Shown: positions 15,676 to 25,400, counted from the first letter of the stretch. The stretch: 64,000 nucleotides of DNA from Paracoccus ravus (GCF_004522175.1 NZ_SDEB01000018.1:21431-85430), one strand, 5' to 3'. Notes: generated by a model not told the origin, from the letters alone. A program made the numbers and translations.

Positions 15676-16877
15676 CAGTCTGTCCTCCGTCCCCAAGCCT
15701 GCTGGATGACGGCCTCGAACTCATCCGCGACGCCATTGACGCTTTCGAGAATGCGGTCGAGGGTCTTCTTCACAACCTGGGTGGGTTCAAGTTCATAGAT
15801 CGTTTGCTGTGTCATGCCCGCGTCCGAGATCGCAGTCGATTTCAGCATCGGAGTTGTCAAAACCTGATCGAGCAGGATCGACCTGAGGAAGCCGGCCATC
15901 TGCGACTGGGGCACGTCGGTCGGCTCGTATCTGGCGATAAGAAACTTGAGGAAGTTCCAATCGGACGGACCCGTTACTTCCTCAAGGGTGCGGATTGTTT
16001 CCCCAGCCATTTCAAGGAATTGTGCCATCGAGGCAACGTCAAGCATGCTGGGAACGACGGTGATCAGCAAGCCCGTAGATGCCAACAGAGCCGTCATCGT
16101 CGTAAAGCCGAGCTGCGGCGGACAGTCAATTATCACCAGATCGTAAAGATCCTCAACCTCGTCCAACGCGATGGAAAGACGCTGCGTGAAGGGGGGATCG
16201 ATCTTGTGCTGCAGGGCATAGGCCGTCTCGGTCTCATATTCCGAAAGCAATAGACCGGCGGGTGCCAGGTCGAGCTTGTGAAAATAGGTCTTCCGGATGA
16301 TCTGGCTCAGCGGAACCGGGTCCTGATACCTCAAGGCGTCGTAGATCGTACCGCCCGCGGTAAACTCGATCTCGGGGCTGAAGCCGAACATGGTGGTCAG
16401 GCTCGCTTGAGGATCCATATCGATCGCCAGGACGCGATAGCCGCGAAGCGCATATCGCTGCGCGAGATGGATGGCGCTCGTCGTTTTGCTGGAGCCACCT
16501 TTGAAATTGACGATGGATACAACCTGCAACGGGTCGCCCGGCCGGCGTCCCGGAAGGTAAGTCTCACCGTTACGGCCGGTTTTTGCCATGACTTCGCGAA
16601 TCGCATCAATGTCTTGGGCGGTGTAGAGTCGACGACCGCGGCTATCCGTCTCGACCTCGGGAAAATCGCTTTCCTGATGACGTGTCCGGAGGTTCGACAA
16701 ACTGATCCCGGTCAGTTCAGAAACCTCTGCCGGATGAAATTTTCGCAGTGTTTTTCTGGTATCCGGATGAAAGCTGGCTCGCATATGGCTGCTGAGCGCC
16801 TCGGAGAGGCGCGCAGCATTGCCGCTGATGGCACCAGCGACCGACCCGGGAAGTATGTTTGTGCTATGCTCGACCAC
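15675..16877 (-). CDS. repA: RepA, ParA-family partition ATPase
   Basis: 400 residues. An N-terminal HTH (about 48-100: HPAEVSELTGISLSNLRTRHQ, RRLYTAQDIDAIR) precedes the deviant Walker A KGGSSKTT at 126-133, with the signature Lys. The DMDPQASLTTMFG (A') and DLVIIDCPPQLGF (Walker B) motifs follow. RepA is a dynamic ATPase that moves RepB-parS complexes and represses the repABC promoter. It is the first gene of the operon. The upstream 400 bp to vapB should hold its promoter. Length and domain order match RepABC RepA proteins. Confidence 0.94.
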   Translation of the reverse strand: MVEHSTNILPGSVAGAISGNAARLSEALSSHMRASFHPDTRKTLRKFHPAEVSELTGISLSNLRTRHQESDFPEVETDSRGRRLYTAQDIDAIREVMAKTGRNGETYLPGRRPGDPLQVVSIVNFKGGSSKTTSAIHLAQRYALRGYRVLAIDMDPQASLTTMFGFSPEIEFTAGGTIYDALRYQDPVPLSQIIRKTYFHKLDLAPAGLLLSEYETETAYALQHKIDPPFTQRLSIALDEVEDLYDLVIIDCPPQLGFTTMTALLASTGLLITVVPSMLDVASMAQFLEMAGETIRTLEEVTGPSDWNFLKFLIARYEPTDVPQSQMAGFLRSILLDQVLTTPMLKSTAISDAGMTQQTIYELEPTQVVKKTLDRILESVNGVADEFEAVIQQAWGRRTD

Positions 16878-17234
16878 GATGCCCTCGGTCTCTTGGTGGA
16901 CCCTGTCAGTTTTGTCGCTAGATTGCGCAAATACCGCATTCTTGCGACGAAATAATCATTGGCACGCAAGTCTCGACCGAGCAAGCATTTTCTTTCCCCT
17001 GCGGCGTCGTTGATCTGGGGCGAGGGAAAGCTTGATGGGCGTCGTTGGGGTAGGAAGTTGAAAGTTATGAATAATATTTTGCACAGCACGCAAAATTGCG
17101 CCATGGCGGGCAGCCGTGGTCTCCACGCATGACTGATCTATATAAGTGATTGATTTTACTTGCAACGGTGAGCATCTGTGCGGAACGAGGGACCTCGGGG
17201 CGTCAGTAGATGTCTTGGTTCGAGAAACTTCGCC
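16878..17234. other. Divergent region upstream of repA
   Basis: About 360 bp between repA and the vapB promoter. It is AT-richer than its surroundings (17055-17160) and should hold the repA promoter and RepA operators. I cannot place the -35/-10 elements with confidence. No partition palindrome of the GTTGTCC type and no gene is visible here. Confidence 0.5.
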
Positions 17235-17265
17235 TTGCGATTTGCCCGCATGAAGTATATATAAT
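17235..17265 (+). promoter_or_regulatory. Predicted promoter of the vapBC operon
   Basis: A consensus TATAAT lies at 17260-17265, with TTGCGA at 17235-17240 (19-bp spacer). AT repeats around 17256-17286 could be the antitoxin operator. GAGAGGA near 17274-17280 is a good ribosome site for the ATG at 17287. Confidence 0.5.
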
Positions 17266-17286
17266 TCTACATAGAGAGGATATACC

Positions 17287-17957
<671 letters not shown>

Positions 17958-18031
17958 GGTTCCAGGGATGGATGCGTGTCGATGTGCAATGATAACGATA
18001 CTGGACCGCATGCAAAAACAAATGGTTAGCG

Positions 18032-18643
18032 TGACATAAAATAGCGAGAAACCGCACCTTATCTCGAGGCGGTGTCAAAAAAAGACATTAGGTATCGAGA
18101 AAAAGTGGAGGTGCAACATGAAGAGCTACGCGCACGAGGCCCAAGTTCCTGGGCGCACACGTGAGTTGGTTCAGGTCTCCAGGGCGGACTGGGACTTGGC
18201 AGAAGCCCGGTTTCTTGGCGTGAGCCGGGCTCGGGTCTATGACTGGTTCCGACGCTATTGCCAAAGGGACGCGGCTGAAGATCATCGTTGCGTGGTGGCG
18301 GCCAGCCCTATGCCACAGCGATCTTTCGGACGCGACCGAAGCTGGTACCGGCAAACGGCGGAAACGCTGCTGGCCAGTCCCGCTGGCCAAAGCGCGCTTC
18401 GCCTCACCGGGCGGGCGCAACGACAAGCCCTTGGAGCGTTGATGCGGAGCGGTCTTGCCGGGTAGGTCCGCGCACAATCTCGCTATCTTCTGCCAGTTTC
18501 TCGCTATCTTATGTACCCGCGCGAGCGGGTTTCTCGGCCACTCTTGTCGTTTTCCTGCGGAGATGGGCGGCATTCTCGCGATCTTCTCCCCGCGACACAA
18601 AACCTGTCGATTTCGGGTTCCATAATCATTCCCGATAATGGCA
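18032..18643. mobile_element. Remnant of a transposable element with multiple terminal repeats
   Basis: TGACATAAAATAGCGAGAAAC at 18032-18052 recurs inverted at about 18496-18515 (GTACATAAGATAGCGAGAAAC on the minus strand) with few mismatches. Further partial copies of the ATAGCGAGA box lie at 18480-18490 and 18573-18585. Clusters of related boxes at an end are typical of transposase-binding sites of IS21/Mu-like elements. Inside, a short frame (18118-18465) begins with an HTH-like stretch (FLGVSRARVYDWFRRY) but no DDE core, so the transposase is mostly deleted. The right boundary is set where the tctC homology stops, near 18643. Family assignment is uncertain. Confidence 0.5.
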
Positions 18644-18914
18644 CCTTATGGGGATCTCCGGCATTCTGCTTGGCGTAAAGGAAGGCCTCGGCGCCCGAAC
18701 CGGCCCCTTTGTTCAGCACGACCATGGGGCGACCCATGCTGTCGGCTTTGGTCAGGATCGCCTGAATCGTCCGGGCAAAGTTGTCGGTCCCACCACCGGC
18801 CCCCGACGCGACGACAAATTCGACGGGCCGTTCGGGCTTCCATTCGCCCGCGGCCACAGGCATCGCCACCAGAAGGGCCGCAACAGCGACCGCGCTTATC
18901 GCAAATTTCTTCAA
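18644..18914 (-). pseudogene. tctC-like solute-binding protein, N-terminal fragment
   Basis: It starts at TTG 18914, strongly supported by a GGAGGAG site just upstream. It encodes a Sec signal peptide (MKKFAISAVAVAALLVAMPVAAG) and the first part of a tripartite tricarboxylate transporter receptor: RPVEFVVASGAGGGTDNFAR, then MVVLNKGAGSGAEAFLYAKQ. After about 90 residues (NAGDPHKV) homology ends in the mobile-element remnant. Full TctC proteins have about 320 residues. It follows pdxA on the same strand, 44 bp away, and was probably part of a pdxA-tct uptake operon. Confidence 0.8.
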
Positions 18915-18958
18915 CTTTCTCTCCTCCAGTTGGTTGATCTTTCCCCCGAATAGCGGCC

Positions 18959-20020
18959 CTATTCAGCCGCCATCCCCCTTTCGCGGACCGCCTCGGTGGC
19001 CCAGCTTGCCTGCAGCGGGATGTATGCTTCGCGTGCAAGATTCAGCTTGGCCAGATCATGGCCAAGTTTTGCGGCTTGCAGGGTCGCGCCCAGATCGGCT
19101 TTGCCCTGTCCTGCGATATCAAAAGCCGTGCCATGGGCCGGGGTAACGATCGGAAAACCGTAACCGGCAATCAGGGTCACACCCCGATCAAACCCCATCA
19201 GCTTCATCGCGATCTGGCCCTGATCGTGATACATGGTCAGAACCGCATCGAATTCTCCGCGCGTGGCACGGACAAAGACCGTATCCGAGGGGATCGGGCC
19301 TTTCACATTCAGCCCTTCGGCCACGGCCAGATCGACGGCGGGCAGAATGATATCCTCGTCCTCGTCGCCGAAATTGCGACCGTCGCCCGCATGGGGGTTC
19401 AGCGCGGCGACACCGATCCGGGGCGCTTTCTTTCCCGCGCCCTCCATCACTTCGGCGGTCAGTTTGATGCTGGCCAGAATGCGCTCGATGCTCAGGGCAT
19501 CAGCCACCTTGCGTAGCGGAATATGCGAGGTGACGCGGGCATTCCAGACTTCCTCAAGAACGTTGAATTCGCGCCCGCTGCGCCCGCTTTCCAGAACCGT
19601 GTCGATAAAGCCAATCTCGTCCACATATTCAGGGCGGGCCAGCCGCATCGAATGTTTGTTGAATGGCGTGAACATCACCGCATCGGCAAGCCCGGCTTGG
19701 GCCAAACGCAGGACCGCGGCAAAGTTCTGCAGCGATGCTGCACCCGCTTTCGCGCTGGAATTGCCCAGAGCCAGCGCCTCGACCGGACAGTTTGCCAGAT
19801 CGACCATGACCTTGTCGGCGGGCAGGGTGCCGCCAATCTGATCGGCGGGGATGATCGTCAGGTCGAAATCGACACCCGCATGCTTCATGCCCATTTTCAA
19901 AACCTGTGCGTCGCCTACGACGATCACATCGCGGTTGCGCATATCTTCATGCGCCAGAAGCATTGCTGCCAGTTCAGGACCAACGCCGCCTGCATCTCCG
20001 ATCGCAAGTGCCGTACGCAT
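18959..20020 (-). CDS. PdxA-family dehydrogenase (4-hydroxythreonine-4-phosphate dehydrogenase or catabolic PdxA2)
   Basis: 353 residues with all three metal-binding His of PdxA: H166 (SHIPLRKV), H210 (NPHAGDGRNFGDE) and H265 (MYHDQGQIAMK). GDAGGVGPELAAM marks the N-terminus and HGTAFDIAGQGKAD the C-terminus. PdxA enzymes oxidise and decarboxylate phosphorylated 4-hydroxythreonine in vitamin B6 synthesis. PdxA2 paralogues act on D-threonate or erythronate phosphates and similar acids. Linkage to a GntR regulator and a TctC-type receptor argues for the catabolic role. The gene is intact but its uptake partner is broken. Confidence 0.88.
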   Translation of the reverse strand: MRTALAIGDAGGVGPELAAMLLAHEDMRNRDVIVVGDAQVLKMGMKHAGVDFDLTIIPADQIGGTLPADKVMVDLANCPVEALALGNSSAKAGAASLQNFAAVLRLAQAGLADAVMFTPFNKHSMRLARPEYVDEIGFIDTVLESGRSGREFNVLEEVWNARVTSHIPLRKVADALSIERILASIKLTAEVMEGAGKKAPRIGVAALNPHAGDGRNFGDEDEDIILPAVDLAVAEGLNVKGPIPSDTVFVRATRGEFDAVLTMYHDQGQIAMKLMGFDRGVTLIAGYGFPIVTPAHGTAFDIAGQGKADLGATLQAAKLGHDLAKLNLAREAYIPLQASWATEAVRERGMAAE

Positions 20021-20047
20021 GTTCGAATCTCCCAGACTCTATTCAGT

Positions 20048-20062
20048 ATTCTGTATGCAATA
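20048..20062. promoter_or_regulatory. Putative GntR operator half near pdxA
   Basis: ATTCTGTATGCAATA lies 28 bp upstream of the pdxA start and shares ATTCTGTAT with the palindrome at 20288. It is a likely binding site of the neighbouring GntR protein. Confidence 0.45.
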
Positions 20063-20287
20063 TTTTGGACGGTCCATCTCATTTTGTAGTTCGTTTGAGC
20101 CGGACGAGGAGGTTGTTGGAGTTGCTCACACCCCTAGGGAGGGGTCAGGAATCATTCAGAAATCCGTCAGTTTTGCCGTGAACAGGCTTGGGTAGGGGAT
20201 GCCGGACTTCCATCCCAATGTGTGATTCTCCTCGAATCTCGTCCTTAGTGCCTTCAGTCGTAGATCATTCGGAGAGGTGAGGCAATT

Positions 20288-20310
20288 ATTCTGTATACAG
20301 CATTCAGAAT
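20288..20310. promoter_or_regulatory. Putative GntR operator palindrome near gntR
   Basis: CTGTATACAG at 20291-20300 is a perfect palindrome embedded in ATT-CTGTATACAG-CATTCAGAAT. The TGTATACA core fits the TGT-N-ACA pattern of FadR/GntR-type operators. It lies 59 bp upstream of the gntR start. Confidence 0.55.
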
Positions 20311-20368
20311 GGACAATTGACGCGCGTCTGCATATGATTGGTTCCATGCGAAAAATCCGGAGGTTTCG

Positions 20369-21061
20369 TTGCATCACCCAATGTCAGAGACACCGGAGCG
20401 GGATACTGCCGCGATCAAGATCGAGCGTCATTCGTTGCATGATGCGATCCTTAATCGACTGCGTGACATGATCATCGAAGGAGACTTGCCCCCCGGGTCG
20501 CGCGTTAACGAGGGCCAGATAGGGAGCATGCTGGGGGTCTCTCGCACGCCCTTGCGCGAAGCCCTCAAGAATCTTGCAGGCGAGGGTTTGGTCGACCTGA
20601 TCCCGAGCCGGGGGGCAGTGGTCAAGAAGTTCGCGGCCAAAGAAGTGCGCGATATGCTGGATGTCGTACGCATGCTTGAGGAAACCGCCGCTCGCAGCGC
20701 CTGTGAACTGGCCACGACACATGGCATTTCAAAGGTCCGAGCCATGCATGACGAAATGCTCGGCTGTTATCGCAGCGGCGATCGGCTGGGATATTACAAG
20801 TTGAACCAAGACATCCACTCGGCGATCGTGGCGCTGGCTGATAATGCTGCCCTGTCCGATGTTCACTCACTGCTCCAGACGCGGCTAAAACGAATTCGTT
20901 TCATCGGCCATGAGGGACCTGAAAAATGGGCCAAGGCCGTTGCCGAGCACGAGGAAATGATAGCTGCCCTAGAAAATCGCGACGCTGATCGCTTATCAGC
21001 TGTGATTAGCAAGCATCTGCGCAAGGCGTGGGAACGAGTGAAGGATTCGTTGAACGACTGA
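20369..21061 (+). CDS. GntR-family (FCD) transcriptional regulator
   Basis: 230 residues from TTG 20369, favoured because GGAGG at 20359-20363 is 5 nt upstream; ATG 20381 is the alternative. The N-terminal winged helix is clear (LHDAILNRLRDMIIEGDLPPG, GSMLGVSRTPLREALKNLAGEGLV). The C-terminal FCD ligand domain (about 90-220) holds VRMLEETAARSAC, NQDIHSAIV and HEEMIAALENRDA, with metal-binding His positions. It is divergent from pdxA and probably controls pdxA-tctC through the palindromes in between, responding to a small organic acid. Confidence 0.88.
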   Translation: MHHPMSETPERDTAAIKIERHSLHDAILNRLRDMIIEGDLPPGSRVNEGQIGSMLGVSRTPLREALKNLAGEGLVDLIPSRGAVVKKFAAKEVRDMLDVVRMLEETAARSACELATTHGISKVRAMHDEMLGCYRSGDRLGYYKLNQDIHSAIVALADNAALSDVHSLLQTRLKRIRFIGHEGPEKWAKAVAEHEEMIAALENRDADRLSAVISKHLRKAWERVKDSLND

Positions 21062-21075
21062 TCCTGACCTTACTC

Positions 21076-21385
21076 ACACAGGAATGGTGGCCAGCATTCT
21101 GGAGATGGCCGGGCTTGATTGGCAGGTGCCCGATTTCTCGACCCTGAGCCGCAGGCAGTGGAAAATCACGATCCAGATCACGAACCGCCGTGGCCCAGGG
21201 CCTCTGAACCTCTTGGTCGACAGCACGGGGATCAAGTTTCTCGGCGATGGCGAATTGCTGGCCCACAAGCACGGCACCCATCGCAGACGCCAGTATCGCA
21301 AGGTCCATCTGGCCATGGACACGGCCACCGGCGACATTCGGGCGGTGGAGTTCACCTCGAGCCGCGAGGGCGACAGTGGTAATCT
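21076..21385 (+). mobile_element. IS5-family transposase fragment
   Basis: The frame covers only the middle of an IS5 transposase: TGMVASILEMAGLDWQVPDF and STLSRRQ, then the catalytic core strand LLVDSTGIKFLGDGE (first DDE Asp) and KVHLAMDTATGDIRAVEF. Both the N-terminus and the part after EGDS are missing. It begins 15 bp after the GntR stop. Downstream to about 21500 the sequence is unrelated; a minus-strand ATG behind GGAGAG near 21390 (MSEITT) hints at the edge of an IS110-type element. Confidence 0.8.
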
Positions 21386-21510
21386 CCGACATGACCGCTC
21401 TCCTTTGTGGATCGTTGCAGACCCACCTTGGCACAGAGATGCCGTCGGGGGGCGGTCACATCATCAACGCCGATCGTAGCACTCAGGACCCCGCAACCTG
21501 ACAAAGCCCG

Positions 21511-22107
21511 CGCAGCCTGTCCCAGCCCGAACCGGCCTATTACGGGCTTGAATTCCATAAGGCCTTCGGCGAACTCGCATTCACCTTCCACGGTATTGCG
21601 ATTGGTCTGCGCGACCTTGGAATGACGATGAACCCCCAGGCCGCGCATTACACGCTTCTGGGCATCGAAACGCTGGGCCTGCGGATGGAGCGCCATGTCG
21701 CCAATGCACAGGCTGTTGCCGAATGGCTGGAGGCGGATCCCCGCGTCAATGCGGTCAACTATGCCGGGCTTGCAGCTTCGCCCTGGAATGCGACCGCGCA
21801 GCGGGTCTATCCCAAGGGCACCGGAGCCCTGTTCAGCTTTGCCATCAAAGGCGGTTACGAGGCCGCAATCCGTTTCGTGGAGGGGCTCAAAATGTTCAGC
21901 CATGTCGCCAATCTGGGTGATGCGCGCTCGCTTGTCATCCATTCGGCCTCGACGACGCATAGCCAGTTGAGCGATGCGCAGAAAATCGCGGCAGGTGCGG
22001 GTCCTGATGTCGTTCGCCTGTCGATCGGGATCGAGAATGTCGAAGACCTGATTGCCGATCTGGACGCGGCACTGACCGCGGCGACGGGCAGCAGCCGCGA
22101 GGCGTAA
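21511..22107 (+). pseudogene. O-acetylhomoserine sulfhydrylase (MetY-type), C-terminal fragment
   Basis: The open frame reads SLSQPEPAYYGLEFHKAFGE and continues through IAIGLRDLGMTMNPQAAHYTLLGIETLGLRMERH, SPWNATAQRVYPKGTGALFSF and FSHVANLGDARSLVIHSASTTHSQLSD to VVRLSIGIENVEDLIADLDAAL. This is the C-terminal half of a PLP-dependent Cys/Met-metabolism enzyme of the MetY type. The N-terminal half, with the PLP lysine, is absent and replaced by IS debris. There is no start codon with a ribosome site. It is a non-functional relic. Confidence 0.8.
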
Positions 22108-22301
22108 AGGCCAGAGGCAATGCGGCGAGGGGAGTGGCCAAGCTGCGTGCGGGCAAATGCGCCATGGCGGTTTGTCTCGCACGCGCCGAGATCCCCTCGA
22201 CCTGAACATCGCCAATCCGGGCTTCAAGGCCCGGGTGGCAGCTTGGGACAAACCCGAGATGCGCAAGGCGATTGCGATCCTGCGACAGAGGCGAAAAGCC
22301 G

Positions 22302-22327
22302 GATGCCCCGGTCATTGGTGGGGCATC
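22302..22327 (-). terminator. Hairpin downstream of the first ABC operon
   Basis: GATGCCCC (22302-22309) pairs with GGGGCATC (22320-22327). On the minus strand it is followed by CGGCTTTT, a weak U-tract. It lies just past the ATPase stop at 22339. Confidence 0.35.
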
Positions 22328-22338
22328 TGCGGGATCGT

Positions 22339-23112
22339 CTATGCGGTCGCCAACTGGGGCGTGGCCCGGCCCTCGACGATCAGTTGCGGCGCGCCCTTGG
22401 AACAGGGCTCGACCCGTGCCTCGACATCGAAGACCTGATGCAGCAGGGCGGGGGTGATGACCTCGGCGGTCGGGCCGCAAGCGGCAAGGTGGCCTTGGTC
22501 GATCACCATCGCCGCATCGGCAAAGCGCAGGGCATGGCCAAGGTCGTGCAGCGCCACGACGATCAACAACCCCTCATCCCGCGTCAGGCGGCGCAGCAGC
22601 GACAAAAGGTCGATCTGGCGGCTGAGATCCAGCGCCGAGGTCGGCTCATCCATCAGCAGGATCTGCGGTTGCTGCGCCAAGGCCTGCGCCGCGTTCACCA
22701 TCTGGCGCTGACCGCCGCTGAGGTCACCGACATTCCGGCTGCGCAGATGCGCCACGCCAAGCAGGCTCAAGACGCGCTCGACCTCGGCATGATCCTCTGG
22801 CAGAACCCTCAACCGACGACCCTGCATGCGGGCCAATAGGATCGATTCATAGACCGAAAGCACCGGCTGTGCGCCATTGTCCTGCGGCATATAGGCGATG
22901 GGGCGGGCGGCGGTCGCGTCCTCGATCATGATCTGGCCCGGACCCGACAGCAGGCCGAAGATGCGGCGGAACAGGGTTGTTTTCCCGGCCCCGTTCGGGC
23001 CCAATAGCGCGACCAGTTGGCCGCCCCGCAGCGCCGCAGGGGTCGAGATGCCGGAGAGCACCTTTTTCCCGCGATAGGACGCGCTCAGACCGGTCAGTTG
23101 TAGGCTTACCAT
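22339..23112 (-). CDS. Siderophore/metal ABC transporter ATPase (FecE/FepC type)
   Basis: 257 residues. Walker A is GPNGAGKTT, the Q-loop is MPQDNG, the signature is LSGGQRQ, Walker B is ILLMDEPTSALD and the switch His is in VALHD. These are standard for the ATPase of FecCD-type importers of siderophores, haem or cobalamin. Its start overlaps the permease stop by 7 bp, making it the last gene of a three-gene operon (binding protein, permease, ATPase). The C-terminal tail after about residue 235 is low in motifs. The substrate cannot be read from the sequence. Confidence 0.9.
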   Translation of the reverse strand: MVSLQLTGLSASYRGKKVLSGISTPAALRGGQLVALLGPNGAGKTTLFRRIFGLLSGPGQIMIEDATAARPIAYMPQDNGAQPVLSVYESILLARMQGRRLRVLPEDHAEVERVLSLLGVAHLRSRNVGDLSGGQRQMVNAAQALAQQPQILLMDEPTSALDLSRQIDLLSLLRRLTRDEGLLIVVALHDLGHALRFADAAMVIDQGHLAACGPTAEVITPALLHQVFDVEARVEPCSKGAPQLIVEGRATPQLATA

Positions 23113-24176
23113 GACGTCCCCCGGCGGCTTAGGATCAGATACAGGAAGAAGGGAATCCCCACGATCGAGGTGATGATCCCGATCGGGATCACCGTGCCGG
23201 GAATGATTATCTTGGACAGAACCGAGCCAACCGACAGGATCAGCGCGCCAGAAAGCGCCGCGCCGGGCAGCAGGAAGCGCTGATCCTCGCCCAAAAGCAT
23301 GCGCGCGATATGCGGGCCAACCAGACCGACAAAGCCGATGGTGCCAACGAAGGATACCGAGATCGCGGCGAGCAAGCTGACGATGACGAGCACCTCAAGC
23401 CGCAAGCTGCGCAGTTTGACGCCCATGCTTTCGGCCTTGGCGTCGCCCAGTCGGATCGCGGTCAGCGCCCAGCCGCGCCGCGCCAGCAGGGGCAACGACA
23501 AAGCCAGCACCGTTAGCGAGATCCAGAGTTTGGGCCAAGTCGCTTTCGTCAGGCTGCCCATGGTCCAGAAGACCACCGCCGCCACCGCCTGCTGGCTGGC
23601 AAAGAACTGGATCAGCGACATCAGCGCATTGAAGATAAAGACCAGCGCGATGCCGAGCAGCACGATGGTCTCGCTGCTGACACCGCGCCGCAGGCTGAGG
23701 CCATAGATCGCAAGCGAGGTCAGCATCGCCATCACGAAAGCATTGAGCGGAATGACATATTCGATGGCAAAGGGGAAAATCGCGACGCCAAAGGCCAGCG
23801 CCAAGGCCGCCCCGAAGCCGGCGCCCGCCGAAATGCCCAAGGTGAAGGGGCTTGCGAGGGGGTTGTTCAGGATGGTCTGCATCTGCATGCCCGCAATCGA
23901 CAGGCTGGCCCCCACCGTCATCGCCATCAAAGCGACAGGCATGCGGATTTCCCATAGGATAACGCGGATTCGTTCGTCGACGGAACCGGGACGCAGCAGC
24001 GCGTCGACCACCTCGCCCAAAGAATAGCGCGCCGGGCCAAGCGCCAGATCGGTGCATAGGCTCAGAAACAGCGCCGCCGCCAGCGCTGCAAGGATGAGCT
24101 GTTTGCGAATGACGAGGGCGCGATAGAAATCGCGCCCCGTCACAACCTGATCCTCAGGATCGGCTTTACTTGTCAT
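23106..24176 (-). CDS. FecCD-family siderophore/metal ABC permease
   Basis: 356 residues with about nine or ten hydrophobic segments. FecCD landmarks are PVALMAMTVGASLSIAGMQMQTI, NNPLASPFTLGISAGAGFGA and the coupling region VGTIGFVGLVGPHIARMLLGEDQRFLLP. One permease gene implies a homodimer, as in several iron importers. Its start overlaps the binding-protein stop by 11 bp. A paralogue with the same landmarks is encoded at 32331-33389. Confidence 0.92.
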   Translation of the reverse strand: MTSKADPEDQVVTGRDFYRALVIRKQLILAALAAALFLSLCTDLALGPARYSLGEVVDALLRPGSVDERIRVILWEIRMPVALMAMTVGASLSIAGMQMQTILNNPLASPFTLGISAGAGFGAALALAFGVAIFPFAIEYVIPLNAFVMAMLTSLAIYGLSLRRGVSSETIVLLGIALVFIFNALMSLIQFFASQQAVAAVVFWTMGSLTKATWPKLWISLTVLALSLPLLARRGWALTAIRLGDAKAESMGVKLRSLRLEVLVIVSLLAAISVSFVGTIGFVGLVGPHIARMLLGEDQRFLLPGAALSGALILSVGSVLSKIIIPGTVIPIGIITSIVGIPFFLYLILSRRGTSW

Positions 24177-25290
24177 TGAGCGAGACCCAATAGCCCGGCT
24201 GGTAATCCACCGGCAGGAACCGCGTGTGCAGTTCTTTCAGCGTAGCCTCGGGGTCGAGATCGGCGAAAAGTTCCGGCTGCAACCATTTCGCCAGCTGTTG
24301 GACTGCCACGAAGTAATAGGGGTTGTCGTAGAACTGGTGCCAGATGGCGTGGAAGTTACCGGTCTCGACCGCCTTGGTGCCGGTCATCGCTGTGCGCTTG
24401 GTCAAAGCGTCCAGCTTTTCATGTGCAAGTTTCATGTCAGAGCCGGGACCGACGCCGACCCAAGCCCCGCCGGGGACATAGGCCTCCCATTGGCCGCCGG
24501 TGACGATGACTTGATCTGGGTTTGAGGCGATGATCTGTTCGGGGTTCAGCGTGCCGAAGGTGGTTGGCAGGATGTCCTTGGCAATGTTGGAGCCACCCGC
24601 CATCTCGACATATTCGCCGAAATTGCCGTTACCGAAGGTCATGCAGCAATCATCCGAATAGCCGCCAGCGCGGTCGACAAAGACCAGAGGGCGCTTGATC
24701 TCGGATTTGGCGATGACATCGGTCACGCGCTTCATCTGCTGATCGACGAACTCGACATATTCCTGTGCCTCGTCTTCTTTGCCTACCAGCTGGCCCATGA
24801 TTTCCATAGATTTGACGCTATGAGCGACAGGGTCTTCGCGGAAATCGACATAGACGATCGGAATGCCCAACTCGCCCAGTTTCTTATCATAGCCCGCATC
24901 CTCGGTCGCGGCCTTGGATTCGAGGTTCATCAGGATGACGTCGGGCTTAAGCGCGGCGGCCTGCTCGACATCGAAAGTGCCGTCCTTGAAGCCGCCAAAG
25001 GTCGGCAAGTCCTTCAATTGCGGGAATTTCGCGGCGTAAGCAGCATAGGTGTCGGGATCGGCCTGCAGCAGATCCTCGCGCCAGCCGACGACGCGGGCGA
25101 AGGGATTTTCGTGTTCCAACGCGCCCAGCAGGTAGATCTGGCGGCCTTCGCCCAAAATGATGCGCTTGGCCGGGGCCTCGACGGTGACCTCGCGGCCAGC
25201 GATGTCGGTCAAGGTAAGCGGGTCGGCAAGAGCGGCCGAGAGTTGGACTGCACAAAGCGTCGTGGTCAGGGCGAAAAGGCGCGCGAGCAT
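24166..25290 (-). CDS. Periplasmic siderophore/metal-binding protein of ABC importer 1
   Basis: 374 residues with a signal peptide (MLARLFALTTTLCAVQLSAALA) and the helical-backbone metal-receptor fold: LTLTDIAGREVTVEAPAKRIILGEG, LKPDVILMN, IPIVYVDFRE and NPEQIIASNPDQVIV. It shares an unusual Cys-Cys motif (SDDCCMTFGNGNFGEYVEMAGG) and a C-terminal WHQFYDNPYYFVAVQQLAKWL block with the protein at 33448-34614. It is the first gene of the operon. A 13-bp palindrome lies 75 bp upstream. Confidence 0.9.
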   Translation of the reverse strand: MLARLFALTTTLCAVQLSAALADPLTLTDIAGREVTVEAPAKRIILGEGRQIYLLGALEHENPFARVVGWREDLLQADPDTYAAYAAKFPQLKDLPTFGGFKDGTFDVEQAAALKPDVILMNLESKAATEDAGYDKKLGELGIPIVYVDFREDPVAHSVKSMEIMGQLVGKEDEAQEYVEFVDQQMKRVTDVIAKSEIKRPLVFVDRAGGYSDDCCMTFGNGNFGEYVEMAGGSNIAKDILPTTFGTLNPEQIIASNPDQVIVTGGQWEAYVPGGAWVGVGPGSDMKLAHEKLDALTKRTAMTGTKAVETGNFHAIWHQFYDNPYYFVAVQQLAKWLQPELFADLDPEATLKELHTRFLPVDYQPGYWVSLNDK

Positions 25291-25364
25291 GAATACAACC
25301 TGTATCTGGCAAGGGGGTCTGCGCGGCTTAGATGAATCTTTAGCATAAAAGTCAAGATTCGTCA

Positions 25365-25377
25365 GACCAAATTGGTC
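25365..25377. promoter_or_regulatory. Palindrome upstream of ABC importer 1
   Basis: GACCAA-A-TTGGTC has perfect 6-bp arms about one central base. It lies in the AT-rich gap between the binding-protein gene and the phosphatase gene. It could be an operator for metal-dependent repression; the regulator is unknown. Confidence 0.35.
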
Positions 25378-25400
25378 GGATTAGACGACGGCCCGCCGGT

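Noticed and set aside
18118..18465. 115-codon frame as an intact gene
   Set aside because: Only a short HTH-like stretch is visible, with no catalytic core, inside an element bounded by inverted repeats. It is treated as element debris.
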